64,000 nt of DNA from Romanomermis culicivorax (lineage: Eukaryota > Nematoda > Enoplea > Mermithida > Mermithidae), in contig CAWUHX010000095.1 in assembly GCA_963922205.1 (NCBI GenBank), positions 806,001 through 870,000 on the forward strand, written 5' to 3'. How positions within the stretch are numbered: the first letter of the stretch is position 1; every line of letters starts with the position of its first letter. Both the position numbers and the translations under genes were made by a program. The notes beneath the pieces are model-generated. The model ran no database searches, had not been told where the DNA came from, and saw only the letters and a program-made list of their open reading frames with translations. Shown here piece after piece: positions 1 to 13,273 of the stretch.

Positions 1-1060
1 TCTTGAGATTTTTTTCGAGACGCCCTGTTTCCTACAGCCAATTTCGGGTATTTGAACATCCACCGATTACGTTCAACCCCTTAAAATCAAGTGATGAATT
101 GACGTAAGTTGCTCAAGCGATGAAGACATCGTTTTTATTTATTTTTGTTCGACTGTCTTGCCACTTACGAAATTTATGTAGAGTTTCAAGAAGAACCACC
201 TTAGGCTCGAGAATCTAACACAAAAAACATCGATGCTTTACTGTAAGAGTAATAGAAAGAGCTACCCGGCGAAGGCATTTTACGAAATTGACGATAAGCC
301 AGTTATACTGTAGTAAAAACTCTTTGCTTCTAGAATTTTGTTCGCAGATAAGAGGGAGGAGGAAATTGACGTTCGTCTTATTTTTTTTCATTTCTCGTAT
401 GACATCATTTGCGAGCGCACCGTATAAACGGCTATTGCGGAATGGATAAAAAAATATTCATCATCCAAAATCACTGATTTGAGATTATATGAAGAAAAAA
501 GCACTAAATTCGATAAAGTTTCAAACGAGAAAGTGAGGGAGGGAGAGACACAAGAGATTTCGATTTTTGACTAATGATAGCTCGTTATGTGAGTGTATTT
601 GTTGAATGATTCTCCATATTGCTAAAAGTGAGAAGGAGAAAGTATTCGTCGTGCGCTATTCTGAGGATAAGGGGATAATGGATCATAAATCCCAAAGCTA
701 TTACAATAAACTATAACCTCACTCCGAAAATGGAGTTCGTCTTTTTGCTTCTACTTACGTACCTTGCTAGATATTATTCGAATGAGAATAACGATTTGCC
801 GAGCACTTTTTCTTCTTGTTTTTCGAAGTTTTTTAATCCAGAGAGGTTATGCGTGCCTCAAATCCGAATCCTAAAAGTTGCGTTCGATTATCTTAATACG
901 ATTTCCAAAAAATTGGACCTTTGTCGGTATGCTTAGTCTAGTTTATTCTGAAATGATAGATGCAGCGGAAAAACGCGGAAAAAACTAGTAAATCTGTTAC
1001 TGTAATCAATGAGAAAAAGATTTCTCGTTCATGAACGGCAAACAGAATAACTGAAAGTTT
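1..1060. other. No gene recognised
   Basis: AT-rich sequence with no reading frame that shows a domain, signal peptide or plausible splice chain. I see no RNA gene or clear repeat boundary here. Confidence 0.5.
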
Positions 1061-2190
1061 CCTTTAATAACCTGGCTAAATGGTCAAAATTTTGTCAGTA
1101 ACAACCAGGGGACGATTTCTCATTAGCCTGAATAAGTTAGACGTAGTCAACTTAGCTAGTAAACATCTTAACGGCGTTTCTCCTCGCAAGGCTCTAGTTC
1201 ATTTAACCACTATCGTATTTCTCATTCACTATTGCTAACTTTGGAAGTAAAACTCTTTATACGTTTCTCGTGAAACAACAGTGGCTGTTAACCACCATCC
1301 GATTTCTCGTGTGCTACCGTAGTCAATATAACCACGGCCAAGTTAGTCCTTATTGAATTTTTATTTTGCATCGTGGGTACAAAAAAAACTGATGCTGATA
1401 GGTTCCATGGTTAAAGTAATAATTATCCACAAAAAAAGTTGTGTTAGACGTGTCGAAGTTGTATACATTTTTCTACTGTCGTGGTTCATTGTCAAGTTTT
1501 ATGGTGGAACTTTTTTCGTGTCGTGGCAAACGAGCAGGTTCGTTTTGAAGTTCTAAGAAACTTGAACCAGCTGGAAGTACCTTCGCGTATAGTGATTTTC
1601 GAGCGAATTTCAAATTTTGGAGCAATAATTTTTTACTGTTAGAAGTTTTCATCGTTCTGCAATGCAGTGAAACCATCGTCCAAGATCCCGTCTTTTTACT
1701 GCTGAGTTCGCATCATCTGATGCAATACTTCCAGAGATAGCAGTTTCTTCTGCGTTCAAGTGCTCCTGAACCTATGAGAAATGCAAAAAAATGACGAAAA
1801 AAAATTCCAAAAATAAGTGAAATTATAAATAAGTCAAATGACGAAATAAGTAAATTTCTTATACAAATGTTTGATCTTTATTGAATTCATCGATTTTCGC
1901 CTCATCATTGAGAACACACATTACTGAAATCAATTGATGGTCATTGCATAGTGAAAAGTGACCGTATTACTGTACCAATTAGGTAAAGAAGTTAGTAGTG
2001 ACTGATTTATCAGTGTACTACTTTACAGTTCAGTAACAATTCTGAAATTAACCGTAGTCAAGTTTATCATATTCACATTAGTCGCAGTCAACATAACCGT
2101 AGTCAACTTAGCCGTGGTCATTTTAACCCATAGTCATTTTAGCCGCGGTTAGGATTTTCATCATGGCTAAGTTAGCCCATAATCAAGTGA
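1060..2190. repeat. Degenerate tandem/inverted repeat region
   Basis: Imperfect units of about 17 bases built on the phrase AACCGTAGTCAACTTAGC recur at 1130-1350 and more densely at 2045-2185, with related phrases such as TAGTCATTTTAGCCG. The two clusters flank about 700 bases of unrelated sequence, so this could be an old foldback element with decayed arms. Its ends are not defined. Confidence 0.35.
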
Positions 2191-3705
2191 AAGTGAACGA
2201 GAAACCGGTCCAGGCGTTGACACACTTCTATCCAAGTCAAAAGTGGATAAGCATAATGTTTTTCCAACGTTTTTTCTTACCGGCTGAAATAGAGGATTTA
2301 TCGTTTTTCTATCGTATAAAGTTTTTGACTACCTAAAAATTGCATGTAAATTGAACCTACTTTTTTACTTGTCGCTGCGCCTATGATTTCAAAGTAAATG
2401 GGCTATTAGACCGGCGATCGCGAACACCTATATGAGTGAAATTCTCTCACTGTAATGACAGTCCTTATGCATTTTGTTAATTGAACTGCGAAGCAGGCTT
2501 TAACTTGCAAAAAATTTGATTTATCGAAATACAGAATTTTTATGTAGCATCTAGTGATAATCAAGTAAAACTCGTTTAATAGAAGAGTGGCCACTATTCA
2601 AAAATTTTCGTGTTTGTGTCAATCAGAAAAGTAATGATCAAAATCCCCACATCCAATCACGGTAATGCTCAATGAAAGCAATATTTGATATGATCAGGAC
2701 ATTTCGTGAATTTTTGAACGTCATTTCATATCTCGATATCATCTCGGACACTTTGGTCCGTGGTCGAATGCCCTCTATTTCTTGGCCCTCATGAATGCGG
2801 ATTTCGTAGTTTGGTGTCACTAAAAATCTGACTGAATTGCTGACTGAATTCGAAAAAAATTATTATGTATCATACTCAGGAAATTTGTTTCGTTTTGCAC
2901 GAAAATTAAAAAATTATCAAGGCTATACTTTTTTCGCAACAAAACAGAAGCAAGCGATTTGCTCTTGGAGTAATGGAGCAATCTCAGTAATACATTGTAA
3001 CGTAGATATCAAAATTTCCGATTGGAAGATACTTATCATTTGACGCAAGAAACGCAAAAAATGTAAGAAACGCAAGACGCTTACAAAAAAGCTGATGTTG
3101 TATCTGCAACACCACAAATTTTTCTAGTGAAATGTACTTCACTGGATAAAACTCGTCAAGACCTTTCTTGCGCACAGCGGGAATAAGGAATTCGTTCGAT
3201 TTTGAATGTTGCAATCTCTTTGGACGGACAGATTATCGACAAAAAGTATAAACGGGCCTAAAGTGTTCTTTTTCCAAACATATTCTTCCCGATGTACTTG
3301 GATTTTTTAGCATTTACCTACTTATTTTTAAATAAACAGGTACAGCGAGAAGGAAACAAAATTTCTATCCAAAAAACGTGGCGTCTACTGACTTGAATTC
3401 GAGAGATTTTTAAATGAAAGAGGACCTTTGATTATGATTTTTTCAATTGCACCGAAGTCACAGCGAAGGGTTTCCGATCACTAAAACTGCGACTGTCAAA
3501 TTTAATCTTGCATCTGTTATTTCAAAATAAATGGGCTATAGCGATGCAACTCGTGGGGACATTTGTATTCGGCCAATTTTATCACGCAGTTGTGAAAATT
3601 GCGCAGTTTTGTCTATAGACATTGTCGCCTCCGAGTATTTCCACTCAAGTCCAATTTTATGATAAGAAAAAAGTCGAAGTGTCAGAATTCCGTCTGTGTA
3701 GCCTT
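2191..3705. other. No gene recognised
   Basis: No supported coding region. Short open frames on both strands lack recognisable motifs and are not flanked by convincing splice sites. Confidence 0.45.
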
Positions 3706-4006
3706 GGGCCGGTTTCATCAAAGGGACTTGAGCTCCAGCTGAGCTACAGTTTAAGCTGTAGCTTAACTCTATATGTTATACCATTGCCGTTAAGCTGCAG
3801 CTCAGCTGTAGCTTAGCCATACACACAAAACATATCGGAAAAAATGAGCTGCAGAGCTACACCTTAACGACAATGTTATAACATACAGAGATAAGCTACA
3901 CTTTAGCTGCAGCTTAACTTTCTCGATATGTTTTGTGTGCATGAGTTGAGCTACAGCTTAAGCCACAGCTCAGCTGGAGCTTAAGTCTCTTTGATGAAAC
4001 CGGCCC
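3706..4006. mobile_element. Foldback MITE, about 300 bp
   Basis: The left end GGGCCGGTTTCATCAAAG is matched in inverted orientation by the right end CTTTGATGAAACCGGCCC. Similarity continues inward for about 60 bases through AGCTCCAGCTGAGC-type palindromes, so most of the element can fold on itself. Flanking triplets are CTT and CTG, a near match to a 3-bp target duplication. There is no coding capacity. The GGGCC-type ends and 3-bp duplication resemble PIF/Harbinger-derived MITEs, but the superfamily is inferred. Confidence 0.75.
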
Positions 4007-5680
4007 CTGAGCTATTCGCATCATTTTGCTTTGTGGTTTGAATTTTCCGAAAAAGCTCTGTGATTAGGATAGGCATGGGGATTTTAGAGGGTTTACAATA
4101 AAACTTTCATGCTAACGATCTTGAACGCAAGCATATTACAAAAAGACTACACGAAGAACGGGCATACGGAATGATATTGATCGTCCTGACTTATCATACA
4201 GGCAAAAAACTGCGCACGTTTTCATTCATCGTCAATTATTTTAATGCTGCCAAATTTCGTATTGAATTCCTGGGCTTATTCGTTTCCCTAATTTATGTAT
4301 GTCTAGGTCGTTTTACGGGCGCGACACCAGGAATATAGGATTGACTCCTTACATATTACTGCATAAGTCTGCTGATACTATAATCCTACATTAATTAACA
4401 TATATATGCAGCTTTATAAAGATTTCGGTTGTGGGTGCTAAAATAGTTTTCCATTTTTGGCACGCTGCCCAACATAAACAGGATACTGCCGAGATTTTGG
4501 GATAAGAATACGTTCGGATGCAGCTATATCTGTGTCTGAAACTCCAATTAGAAAAACACAAGTTTCCCATATGAGAGTACATTTTTCATATTACTGAAAC
4601 TTCTCGCCGTTGCTAAATTTACCATAACGACTTTCCACGTTGTGACTTTCCACGTTGTGAACTCAGGCTACATAACAAGAATTGGTAGCTGTTCAACATT
4701 TACATTTTTAGTTGATTAGCTTGATGCAGAAACGAAAATGATGAATGTTTTTATAGCCTTCGGAATGTCGACTTTTTCTATCCTCAATCAATAAGACTTT
4801 CCCGCCAATAGATTAAGCTAATATCAATTTATGTTAATTTGTACATGGACCATACGCTTTCCGTAGCTTCGCTATTTCAAGTGAAAACTCTGAAATCAAA
4901 GCTCGTCATCTTCGTTGGAAAATACGTATGATATCCTACATTGTTCTCACAGTTACTGTAAAACTATCTTTCTAAATTTGCTTCATGCGCATTCGCAAAT
5001 TCCGCACGGTTTCTGACCCAATGTGATCATGTTAGTGATATCGTCACTTTTCCTTCATCACTTGACAAATGACTGCTGCTGTTGACTCAAGTTTTAGTAG
5101 AACGTTCCGCACTAGGTTATTCGTTATCTTTTTGAGAGTGAATATCCATCACAGACAAGAATAATTGAAAAACGAATTTCTCCACTGTATATATTGATTA
5201 ATGAACTTGTGTACAAGAAAATTTGCATATCAAAGCATTCCCAACGATTGCTGATTACTGTAAGGAAAAATTCCGTTACCGATAGTTTGAGCGGCTAGAA
5301 TAGATGTCGAGTGCGTCGTATCGTTTGTCAATGAAAATTACCAGTCCAGTGTTTCTAATATCTCGCTGCTTTTATGGGTCATTTGCATTTTTAATACATG
5401 TGCTTTTCTATAATTTGTACCTTTCGAACAAGAAATTACTTATCTTTCGTGCACACTTGTTCTTTATTTCTATATATGCACTTCCTACTGTAACCAAGCA
5501 ACCTGAGTTAGTCATCAGGTCATGGCAACAATGAGATGTGCTTCTTCTCCGTTGAGAAGTTGCTTTAATGTGACAAATGCTGTATTTAGGTTTGCTTTTC
5601 CGCTAAATCAACATTTATCAGCTTTGCCAATTTGTTAAAAATTGATCCTCAGTCGACAGTGTAAGCAACTGCAGTGATTA
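4007..5680. other. No gene recognised
   Basis: AT-rich sequence. The only structure noticed is a short local duplication around 4630 (ACTTTCCACGTTGTGA twice). No coding or RNA gene supported. Confidence 0.45.
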
Positions 5681-6760
5681 TGTACCGTTACTCCAAGTGT
5701 TCCGTTACCTCAAGTGTCCCGTTACTCCAAGTGTCCCATTACTCCAGGCGTCCCATTATTCCAAGCAATGTAATAAATCCATTTACTCCAAGTAATGTAT
5801 TTTTTTCAAAAAAGGGTTTCCCGTTACTCCAACAATGCTTGATGAATCTTCTAAAATTTCCCATAGATACTTTAACACCAACACAACAAAACAATCACTT
5901 AAACAAAACGAAAGAAAAAGAAATACAAAGAAAAGTATGAGACACAGAGCAGCATGAACATAAACCAAAACAAAAAAAAGACAAAGCAAACCAAAGAAAA
6001 ATAATAGTTACAAAAAGAAGAAGATAAGAAATAATGGAAATAAAGAAAACCGAGGAAAAAAATAAAACGAAAAGAAAAGTTTTTTGGTACCGAAAAACCC
6101 GGCGCCAGAGTGACCGACAGCGAAATAGCCGGCGCTAAAACGTCTAGCGCCCAAATGACCCAGTGCCGAACTGGCTGGCGCCCAAACGGCGGCGCGGAAC
6201 TTGGGGCGCCCCAACGGCGGCGCGGAACTTGGGGCGCCGAACTTAGGGCTCCGAAGATGGGGCGCCCAAATGGCGGCACCGAAACGTACCTTTACGTACT
6301 TTGCATGGTCTTTACATTAGTCTGCCTTTAGGGAAATGAAATAAACTTTTAACTGTCAAAAACTTGTTTCCAGAATTAGCTATAGATCTAAAATGAGAAT
6401 AGCTATACATAGTTACCGTATAATGTTCATTACAGTTGATTTAAATTACAAAAAAACGTTAACCATGAATTGAAAAATTTTCATCACTTTATGAAAAAAA
6501 ATTTTCGATAAAAACTGCAACAACTTTCAAACACCTGCTTTCCCTGTTCTCTGAATAAAAGTGCCTTTCAGAGAAAGTTTTGGAATGGAAATGTTTTAAT
6601 TATTCAGACTAGCTATTGTACCATAGAAATGAATTTGCATATTGAAATACCTCTAAATAATTAGCTGCAAAATGATCATTTCAATCTTATTGCAATTTTA
6701 AAAATGTATAACATTCTTGGAGTAACGGTACACTTGGAGTAAACAGATACAACGATTGTA
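5680..6760. mobile_element. Foldback-like element with TTACTCCAAGTG arms
   Basis: At 5684-5830 the phrase GTTACTCCAAGTGTCCC is repeated several times. At about 6716-6750 it returns in inverted orientation (CTTGGAGTAACGGTACAC). The interior holds a GC-rich block (6085-6290) of 16-17-base units containing GGCGCC, in an otherwise AT-rich setting. This arrangement fits a non-autonomous foldback transposon. No exact target duplication was found, so the ends are approximate. Confidence 0.5.
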
Positions 6761-8070
6761 GTAAACATTGATTTGGGCAAGTCAATGCTATTATATCATT
6801 TGTCTATGATGATAATTATTCGATGAGTCGTTGTGGTAAAAAATGCATGATTTTGACCAGAAACATCCCTACGTTTATCACATATCTCTGGAAAGTTTCA
6901 GCTCACTTTTTTCTGAAAATCTAAAGTTTTTTTTGAAACGCGTTTATACTGTATTGCCACCGAATATTGCATACGAGTGTGTTATTCTTTAGCCAACTCC
7001 TCGAAAAGTTAGCGTAAGCACTGCAGGGGAAAGCTCCCGCCATTTGAAATTTGCGATCATTCGATACGCAAATAATCTGCTTTTCAATGTTTCCAAATAA
7101 TGAATCCAGAAAGCAAGTTTTGTTTTGTATTTTCAGCAATATCTGTCAAGCCGCACATCATACGAAATTTAAAATTTGTGACAATACTCAACTAACGCTC
7201 AAAACTTTTTTTAGTTAAAAATTCTTCAGTGAAAGAATCATGTAAAGGACTTTCAAGTCACCACATGTTCGACTCATTTTTCATTTTAGAAGCATTCTAT
7301 AAAAAAACAGACTATAGCCACTTATTATCTGTTTTTCTTGAAACGTTCCTAAAAATGAAACAGATAGACAAGTATTATTTCATATTTTGGAAATTTCATG
7401 CTTGGTTGTCGCTGCAAATTTACTAGGTAATAACTCAATTATTAATCAAATTTTCGAGTAAAAAATGCTGCGGTAATAGCTTCGTGCAAACGATTCTGAA
7501 CACTATTCATTTTTATATTTTTCTAAAATGGACTATACTCATAAAATAATCAGCTCTAAATATATAGGGCAGGTTAATCCCGAAGTAATCTTTATAAAAG
7601 TGCATTTACATCTTGAAAGATTGGAGATGCGGATTTAAAGTAGATTTCCAAAGAATAAAAATTTATAGCATATGGAAGATTGTAAGATTTTCTTCTAGAA
7701 ACGTTGAGAACACGGCTGATATGGTCTTGCGAGACATACATGTAATCATGCACAAATTATGTGAATTTAATGATGTGGCTACAACTCTCTGACTTTTCTT
7801 GTAATGGCACATTTTTACTTATTATAATACGAGTCATGGAGTAGACTCACTTAGAATTCAGAGCAAAAATTCACTGATCATGTTCAATTTACAGTCTATT
7901 TTAGACTGTCGATTTAATTTTTTACAATTGATTGTACCATTTTGCACGATAAAAATATATTAATTCTATCCAAGAAGTCAATTTCGTATTATATACCCAA
8001 TACACCAGTATCGACGGCGATTAGTTCATGCATTGTTGCTTAAGTTAGATTGGCGAAACAGAAAGATATC
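6761..8070. repeat. Intergenic region with copies of a dispersed repeat
   Basis: The region upstream of the secreted-protein gene. It contains copies of a dispersed repeat recognisable by AAGCATTCTATAAAAAAACA followed by GACTATAG near 7285 and an inverted relative near 7325-7345. The same phrase recurs near 9283, 11034, 15172, 17885, 28113 and 31005. No gene supported. Confidence 0.4.
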
Positions 8071-8122
8071 ATGTTGAAAAAAACGACCATGCTATGGTGC
8101 CCAGCGTTGATCGGTTTAATTG
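8071..8122 (+). CDS. Exon 1 of secreted neuropeptide-like gene
   Basis: Starts at ATG and encodes the hydrophobic signal peptide. It ends in phase 1 before the donor GTAAGC. Confidence 0.6.
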
Positions 8123-9046
8123 GTAAGCTTTTTCCCGCTTGAGAGCTTCATTATAAGTTTTTTCAATATTGCATGCTTGACGTCCGCAACATAGCCATAA
8201 GCGCTTGAGATAAACGATCTTTAGGCCATTCAACTATGGTAAACTATGTTGACGTGCATGTTTGTGATACTTTTTTTGTTTATTACATTTCACGCCTCGA
8301 TAACATACAGTAAATAGCAGCGGCAATGTTTTTTTTGGTTGTACATGCGACTATTACAAAGCCTCTAAAAGTGATTCATTTTTTCAGACATCTTGTGACA
8401 AACTTATATCTACAAATAATTTTTTAATTCCTGCAAAAAAATGAATGCCGTCCGCAAACGAATAATGCACAATACAGTATGCTACATTTTGGAAAGCAAC
8501 AAAATCATAAAAGTGTAGACAAAAATAATAATAAAAGAAAACTGCGAATTAACTACCGTAACTTCGAAACATCAAACAGTAGAGAAAGCGGAAAAGATAC
8601 AAAACGCTATTTTTCTACTATAATTGCATTTACTAGTCTAATAACATAGTACCAACTTTCATTTAGCAGTGACCTACTCTCTAGCGAGTGACGCCGTCGC
8701 CGACGATGGACGGCCATTCGCTGGAATCGTCAAACGACCGGGCGCTCGATTTTTGGGCGGCGGATTGGATTTTTGGGGCGGTCGCGGCTTGCGTAGCGTT
8801 TACGGTCGTCGATATTCGTCGGGCGGCAGCGGCAATGGTCGCTGGAATTCGCTTGTCGTGCCGCCGGCTCGTAAACGGCCGTCGTTTTACGTACCGATCT
8901 CCAGTTATTTCAAAGACGACGACGACAACGACGACGATGATGACGATAATCAGGCCGACGTAGACGTTTCGTACAACGGCTACGGTAAAAGAGCCCGTTA
9001 CGCTTACCCTTCGTGGTTGCGGAATGGACGCTACAGCGGTCGATAA
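8071..9046 (+). CDS. Secreted neuropeptide-precursor-like protein, 2 exons, 142 aa
   Basis: Exons 8071-8122 and 8670-9046 join in phase (GT at 8123, AG at 8668-8669) to give 143 codons including the stop. Residues 1 to about 23 form a signal peptide (MLKKTTMLWCPALIGLI, ending near SLAS). The mature part is basic, Gly/Arg-rich and Tyr-rich, with an acidic spacer of Asp repeats around residues 97-108. Candidate processing sites include Lys-Arg after residue 36, RKR before PSFYVP, and a Gly-Lys-Arg. That last site would release a peptide ending PSWLRN, followed by Gly-Arg as an amidation and cleavage signal. Signal peptide, acidic spacer and GKR/GR sites are typical of neuropeptide precursors. 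I do not recognise the family. A cuticle- or silk-like secreted basic protein is the alternative. Confidence 0.6.
8670..9046 (+). CDS. Exon 2 of secreted neuropeptide-like gene
   Basis: Follows the acceptor TTTAGCAG and supplies the two bases completing the Val codon. It carries the basic peptides and acidic spacer and ends in TAA. GC content and CG-rich codons are much higher than in the flanks, supporting real coding sequence. Confidence 0.65.
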
Positions 9047-9231
9047 GCCTACGAATGACAAACTTTTTCCTCTAATCTGTTTTTCTTGAAATGCTTTTAA
9101 AATGATAAAACTGGCAAATGGGTGGTATGTACTACTTTCTATTTTTACGATTTTCTGTCAAACCATACCATATAGGACAGCAATTTTGCAGGTGCATTCA
9201 AGTATCTATTTTTTTGAGCAAAACATTATGC

Positions 9232-9237
9232 AATAAA
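9232..9237 (+). terminator. Candidate polyadenylation signal
   Basis: AATAAA about 190 bases after the stop codon of the neuropeptide-like gene. Position is plausible. No other support. Confidence 0.35.
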
Positions 9238-10980
9238 AGTTTCGTGTTAATTATTCTTCGGACATAATTTGTGTCAATTTTCGATTTAAAAGCATTTCAT
9301 CAAAAACAGACTATAATTACTGTTTTATCTGTCAATCTTAAATATGTTCCAATGAAGCGAAAAATGAAAAAAATCTATGAGGTCATGTTCATACCAAAAT
9401 TTCCATAAATTTGTCTATTTGATGAACAAACTCTACATCGATTCCAATAAAAAATAATTATGACAAATCCTGGATTTTTCACAAGGTTATTGCGATAATA
9501 AGCCATTTCTTTGTTTCGGATGCTCTACAGTCTGTTGTAATGATCGCGACTGACTTTTTCTTTCAAGCGGCACTCCATTTATTTTGAAAATATTGATGTA
9601 GTGGTCTAACTTTCGGCAAAGGCAGCATATTAGCAGAAAATAAATTGCGGTAATTTCTTCAATTGGATCAATAAACTTTTCGTAATTTTAGATGCAAGTT
9701 GCGCTGCGACCTCGCTGCGTCGATTACTTAAAAAGAAATGGAGTATAGTATCCCAAATATTGCATTTTTCCGACTTTAGTTATTAGATTTTAAGAAAGTT
9801 GACATGAAAAATTATGCAAGAATCAAAATTCTGGTTATTCTCTGTTGATGTTGTAAGTAATTAATTTTTTTGTGGTGTTATTACGGTAGCAATGTTGTAA
9901 GGGATTTGTAATTTCTCGAATTTACATATATTATGTAGCATCAAAGCTGTATGTTTATATATTCACAATGTATTTTTCATTTTATGAACAAGAATTTGAC
10001 CGGGCTGGTTGCTAAGCACAACATTAACCTTTGGTTTTACCGTCATATGTTGTTTCCCGCCTTTTGGCTGCAAAAACAAAGTTCCTGTCATAGGTGCGGT
10101 GCGCCTGTCAACTTTGCCATTAATCAGCAGGAATATGAGGAAACAAAAAGTTTTTTATGCTTTTTGATTGGAAAATCATCATTTCACTGACCAAAAAAGC
10201 ATCGGATGTGGAGCCCAGTATGAAAGATTTGGAGAACTTTCATAGGCATTGCCATAATATGATCAAAGTCGTGGAGCATAGGGTTATACTGGACCGGAAT
10301 AAGGGCCGGATGATAGAAATAGGAATAGGTTTATCTCAGGAATTAATTCTAGTATAGAGTGAGGCATACATATTTGTCGTATGACAGAAAGTGGAACAAC
10401 GCTTATCCCAGGAATAAATTCTGGAGTAAATGGGCGGAATAAAATGAACTGTGTAAGAAAACGTAGAATACGCTACTGGAATAAAAAATCATTTTATTCT
10501 CCAGTTTTATAGCTCCTCGGAGCAGTATAAATGTAGGAATAACAAATTTTCGCCCCATTTTGCTACAAAAAATTTATGAACACATTTTCTTTTCTTATGT
10601 TGTTGTGTACCATGGTAAAAATTGAAATATTGGAACTGTCGAAGAAACTGATCCAATCGAGAATATGATTATACACATAAACAGTTCAACTTGCACAAAC
10701 GCATTTGAAGTCTATGCTCATCAAGAATTTCTCTAACGTTACCGTTTCCATAAGGAAACAGTTAGAATTATAATTGATGAATTTGGAGCTATTTTTCAAA
10801 GATCAACTATGGGTCACAAAGGATCCCGAAACACAGATAAACAATTAGACGCCCTCACCTTAATTAAATCTCAAAATAATTTCTTTTATTCAAAAATGGC
10901 ACATCACAATGCTAAACATGGTTAACGTGTTGATTGTATGATCCTCATTTATCTGCGAACCGCAAGCATAATTAGTCTGC
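9238..10980. other. Intergenic, no gene recognised
   Basis: A decayed repeat around 10290-10550 is built on GGAATAAATTCT/GGAATTAATTCT and inverted forms. Open frames at 9951-10357 show no recognisable domain. No RNA gene seen. Confidence 0.4.
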
Positions 10981-10987
10981 TGCATTT

Positions 10988-11560
10988 GGGGCCGTATTCA
11001 TAAAAAGGCTCAAGTGTATAGACCGGTCTATATTTACAAGCATTTTATGAAAAGAGGATTATAGTCAGGAATGTTTCTAAATAAAAGCTGTGGAAAGCAA
11101 GTGCTACTTCATATTTTTTCGGTTATCTTCTGATCTTGATGTCACTCAGAGACAAAAATGTGAGACTATACTCAATTAACGAAATACGAGAAGGATCACT
11201 TGAAGAAATTCTGACCTTTGAACATTGCACAACATTTGTTCAATGTACATCCCAGAAATTTCAAAAATTTTTTCGGTCTTCTAAAGTACATCAGGAATTG
11301 ATGAAAATGTTTATTTTCCGACATTTCTAAGAAAAAGATTAAAAATGCACGTTTTTCATCCAATATGCAATGATCTCAGAAAATGACCGTAGCTTTATTT
11401 TTTCAAGACGCCATCTTGATTTTTTCAAGATGAAATCTGACTTTCTTCAGGGGCCGTATTCATAAAAAGACCAAAGTCTATAAACCAGTCTATAGACCAA
11501 AGTGGGAAAGAACCATATTCATAAAAAATCTGAAGTCTAAATTTCGGTCTAAATCGATCG
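10988..11560. mobile_element. Fragments of a MITE family with GGGGCCGTATTCATAAAAAG ends
   Basis: The end sequence GGGGCCGTATTCATAAAAAG occurs at 10988 and 11450, with a weaker copy near 11514. Each copy is followed by the same kind of palindromic core (TATAGACCGGTCTATA or similar). They look like partial, same-orientation copies of one MITE family. Its ends resemble those of the element at 3706-4006. Confidence 0.5.
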
Positions 11561-11839
11561 ACTTATAGATCAAAAATTCTGCCTGCTACTCCAGCGGGCT
11601 AAATGTATTTAGACGGAAATTTTTTGTTGAAATGGCTGCTTTTTTTAAATTTGGGTTTAAGGGCAATGATATGAGAAGAAATTTTTCAGAATATACGAGA
11701 TCCCTTAGCTTTGTCTGATACGAAATCATGCAAAGATGTCATTTTGATTGCTAAAGTATATTGAGCAATACTGAATTGATTCGTGGTGTCACATTAAGTA
11801 GATTGGGAGCCATGTCACATTAACTGACTTTGGTGATCA

Positions 11840-12690
11840 GTCACATTGATGGGAAAACCCATACCATATCCCCTAAGAAATACCGCCATGCCACTGTAAG
11901 TGACATGCTGTGACCCCGTTGGGTGGCTCCCTTTGGGTATCTACTTCGGGAACCTAACCCAGCTGGTACTACCACAGGAAAACCTATGGTGTACCTCGGC
12001 CTTGTCCTAGGGTTCAGCTGTAGAATAATGGACAACGCGGCTGGGTCAGTGGTGGCAATCCCTAGTCCTCATTTGCTGAGAATGAGGGACTGTGCCATTT
12101 GTGGAATGGCTTACTGTAGGGGACCTGATTGTCAACCTAAATCTCCTTATTGGCCCTGACCTTAGGGGTTCAAGGGCTTGTCTAACTGAGGGTACTCTCA
12201 GGGTCTTAGGGGTTCAAGGGCTTGTCTAACTGAGGGTACTCTCAAGGGAAAACTGGCTTAAGGAGGATTCCTACAAATATACCCTCAACAATAATAACCC
12301 CTGAGAAGACTCACTAAATCCTCTTCTCAAAGTACTCGGCACTGGGCGACGGCTTCAAGGGTCAAACATGGGTCCTAAGGACGAAGGGGAAGCGGTTGCG
12401 GTACTCTGAAAGTGATTTGGCGTGGACAGTCGGCAACTGCGAGTTGTGGACAGTCGGCAACTGCGATATCAATACGTTCCTCGGGGAGGCGATGGGGGTT
12501 CTCGATCAACAGGCGATGGGGTAAACTCCTAAGGTTTGATTACGGTATCGGGCAATGCAAGGGAGACTGAAGGCGAATATGTAAATTTATTAAGAAAGGC
12601 AGCAGATGCAGGCAAAATATGTAAATTTATAATAAAACGACACAGGCCTAGGCAGAAATGCACGCTGTAAAACACAAAGATGATTAGGCC
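11840..12690. repeat. GC-richer island with short tandem duplications
   Basis: Base composition shifts to about 50% GC. Two tandem duplications are visible: a roughly 38-base unit at 12167-12243 (containing GGGGTTCAAGGGCTTGTC) and a 20-23-base unit at 12421-12466 (GTGGACAGTCGGCAACTGCG). No protein domain was recognised in any frame. It may be the untranslated part of a retroelement, but I cannot show that. Confidence 0.35.
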
Positions 12691-13270
12691 CAAGAATGAG
12701 TGCAAAATTAAAGAAACAAGCCCTTTTAAAGGGCCCCATAATCTACAGTATGTCTTGGGCGGAGCTAAGACACACCCAAGCTAACTTCTGTAGTGGAAAT
12801 TGCTGCAGAAGATGCCTATGGTCACATAGACATTTTCCGGTTCACTACGTTAAGCATTGGGGCGAATTTCACTCTCCATGCTAAACATATGAACGTCATC
12901 TAGAGAGAATTTCCAACTAGGCATTTCGCGTTGCAAAACGTTGCTAGTTTTTGCTGATAAGAGGTGTATGTTGTGCTCCAATTATAGCGATGAGCTCGGA
13001 GAGCTTATCTTTAACGGAAATTCTGACTAGCGGGTTACATACTGTAGTCTACATGTGCAATGGAAAAATAATAAATCGTGATGGAAATAAAAGTGCGAAA
13101 ATGAAACAGAAACAAAATGCAAAAAGTACATACAGAAATTGCATGTAAAATATAAAAACGAAACACAAAATTAATGTAAGTTACTGTAAAACAAAAAAGT
13201 GACGAAAAACATAATGGAAAAACATGATGTGAATCACGTGACGTTGGGCGAAATTTGTCGGCACGTGACA
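12691..13270. other. No gene recognised
   Basis: No supported coding or RNA gene. Confidence 0.4.
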
Positions 13271-13273
13271 GTG

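Noticed and set aside
5899-6331. Frames on both strands rich in Gly/Ala/Arg at the GC-rich block
   Set aside because: They arise from the 16-17-base GGCGCC repeat inside a foldback element.
8681-9061. Minus-strand 126-codon frame opposite the neuropeptide-like gene
   Set aside because: Shadow of the GC-rich plus-strand exon. The Asp repeat reads as a Val/Ile run. No signal or splice support.
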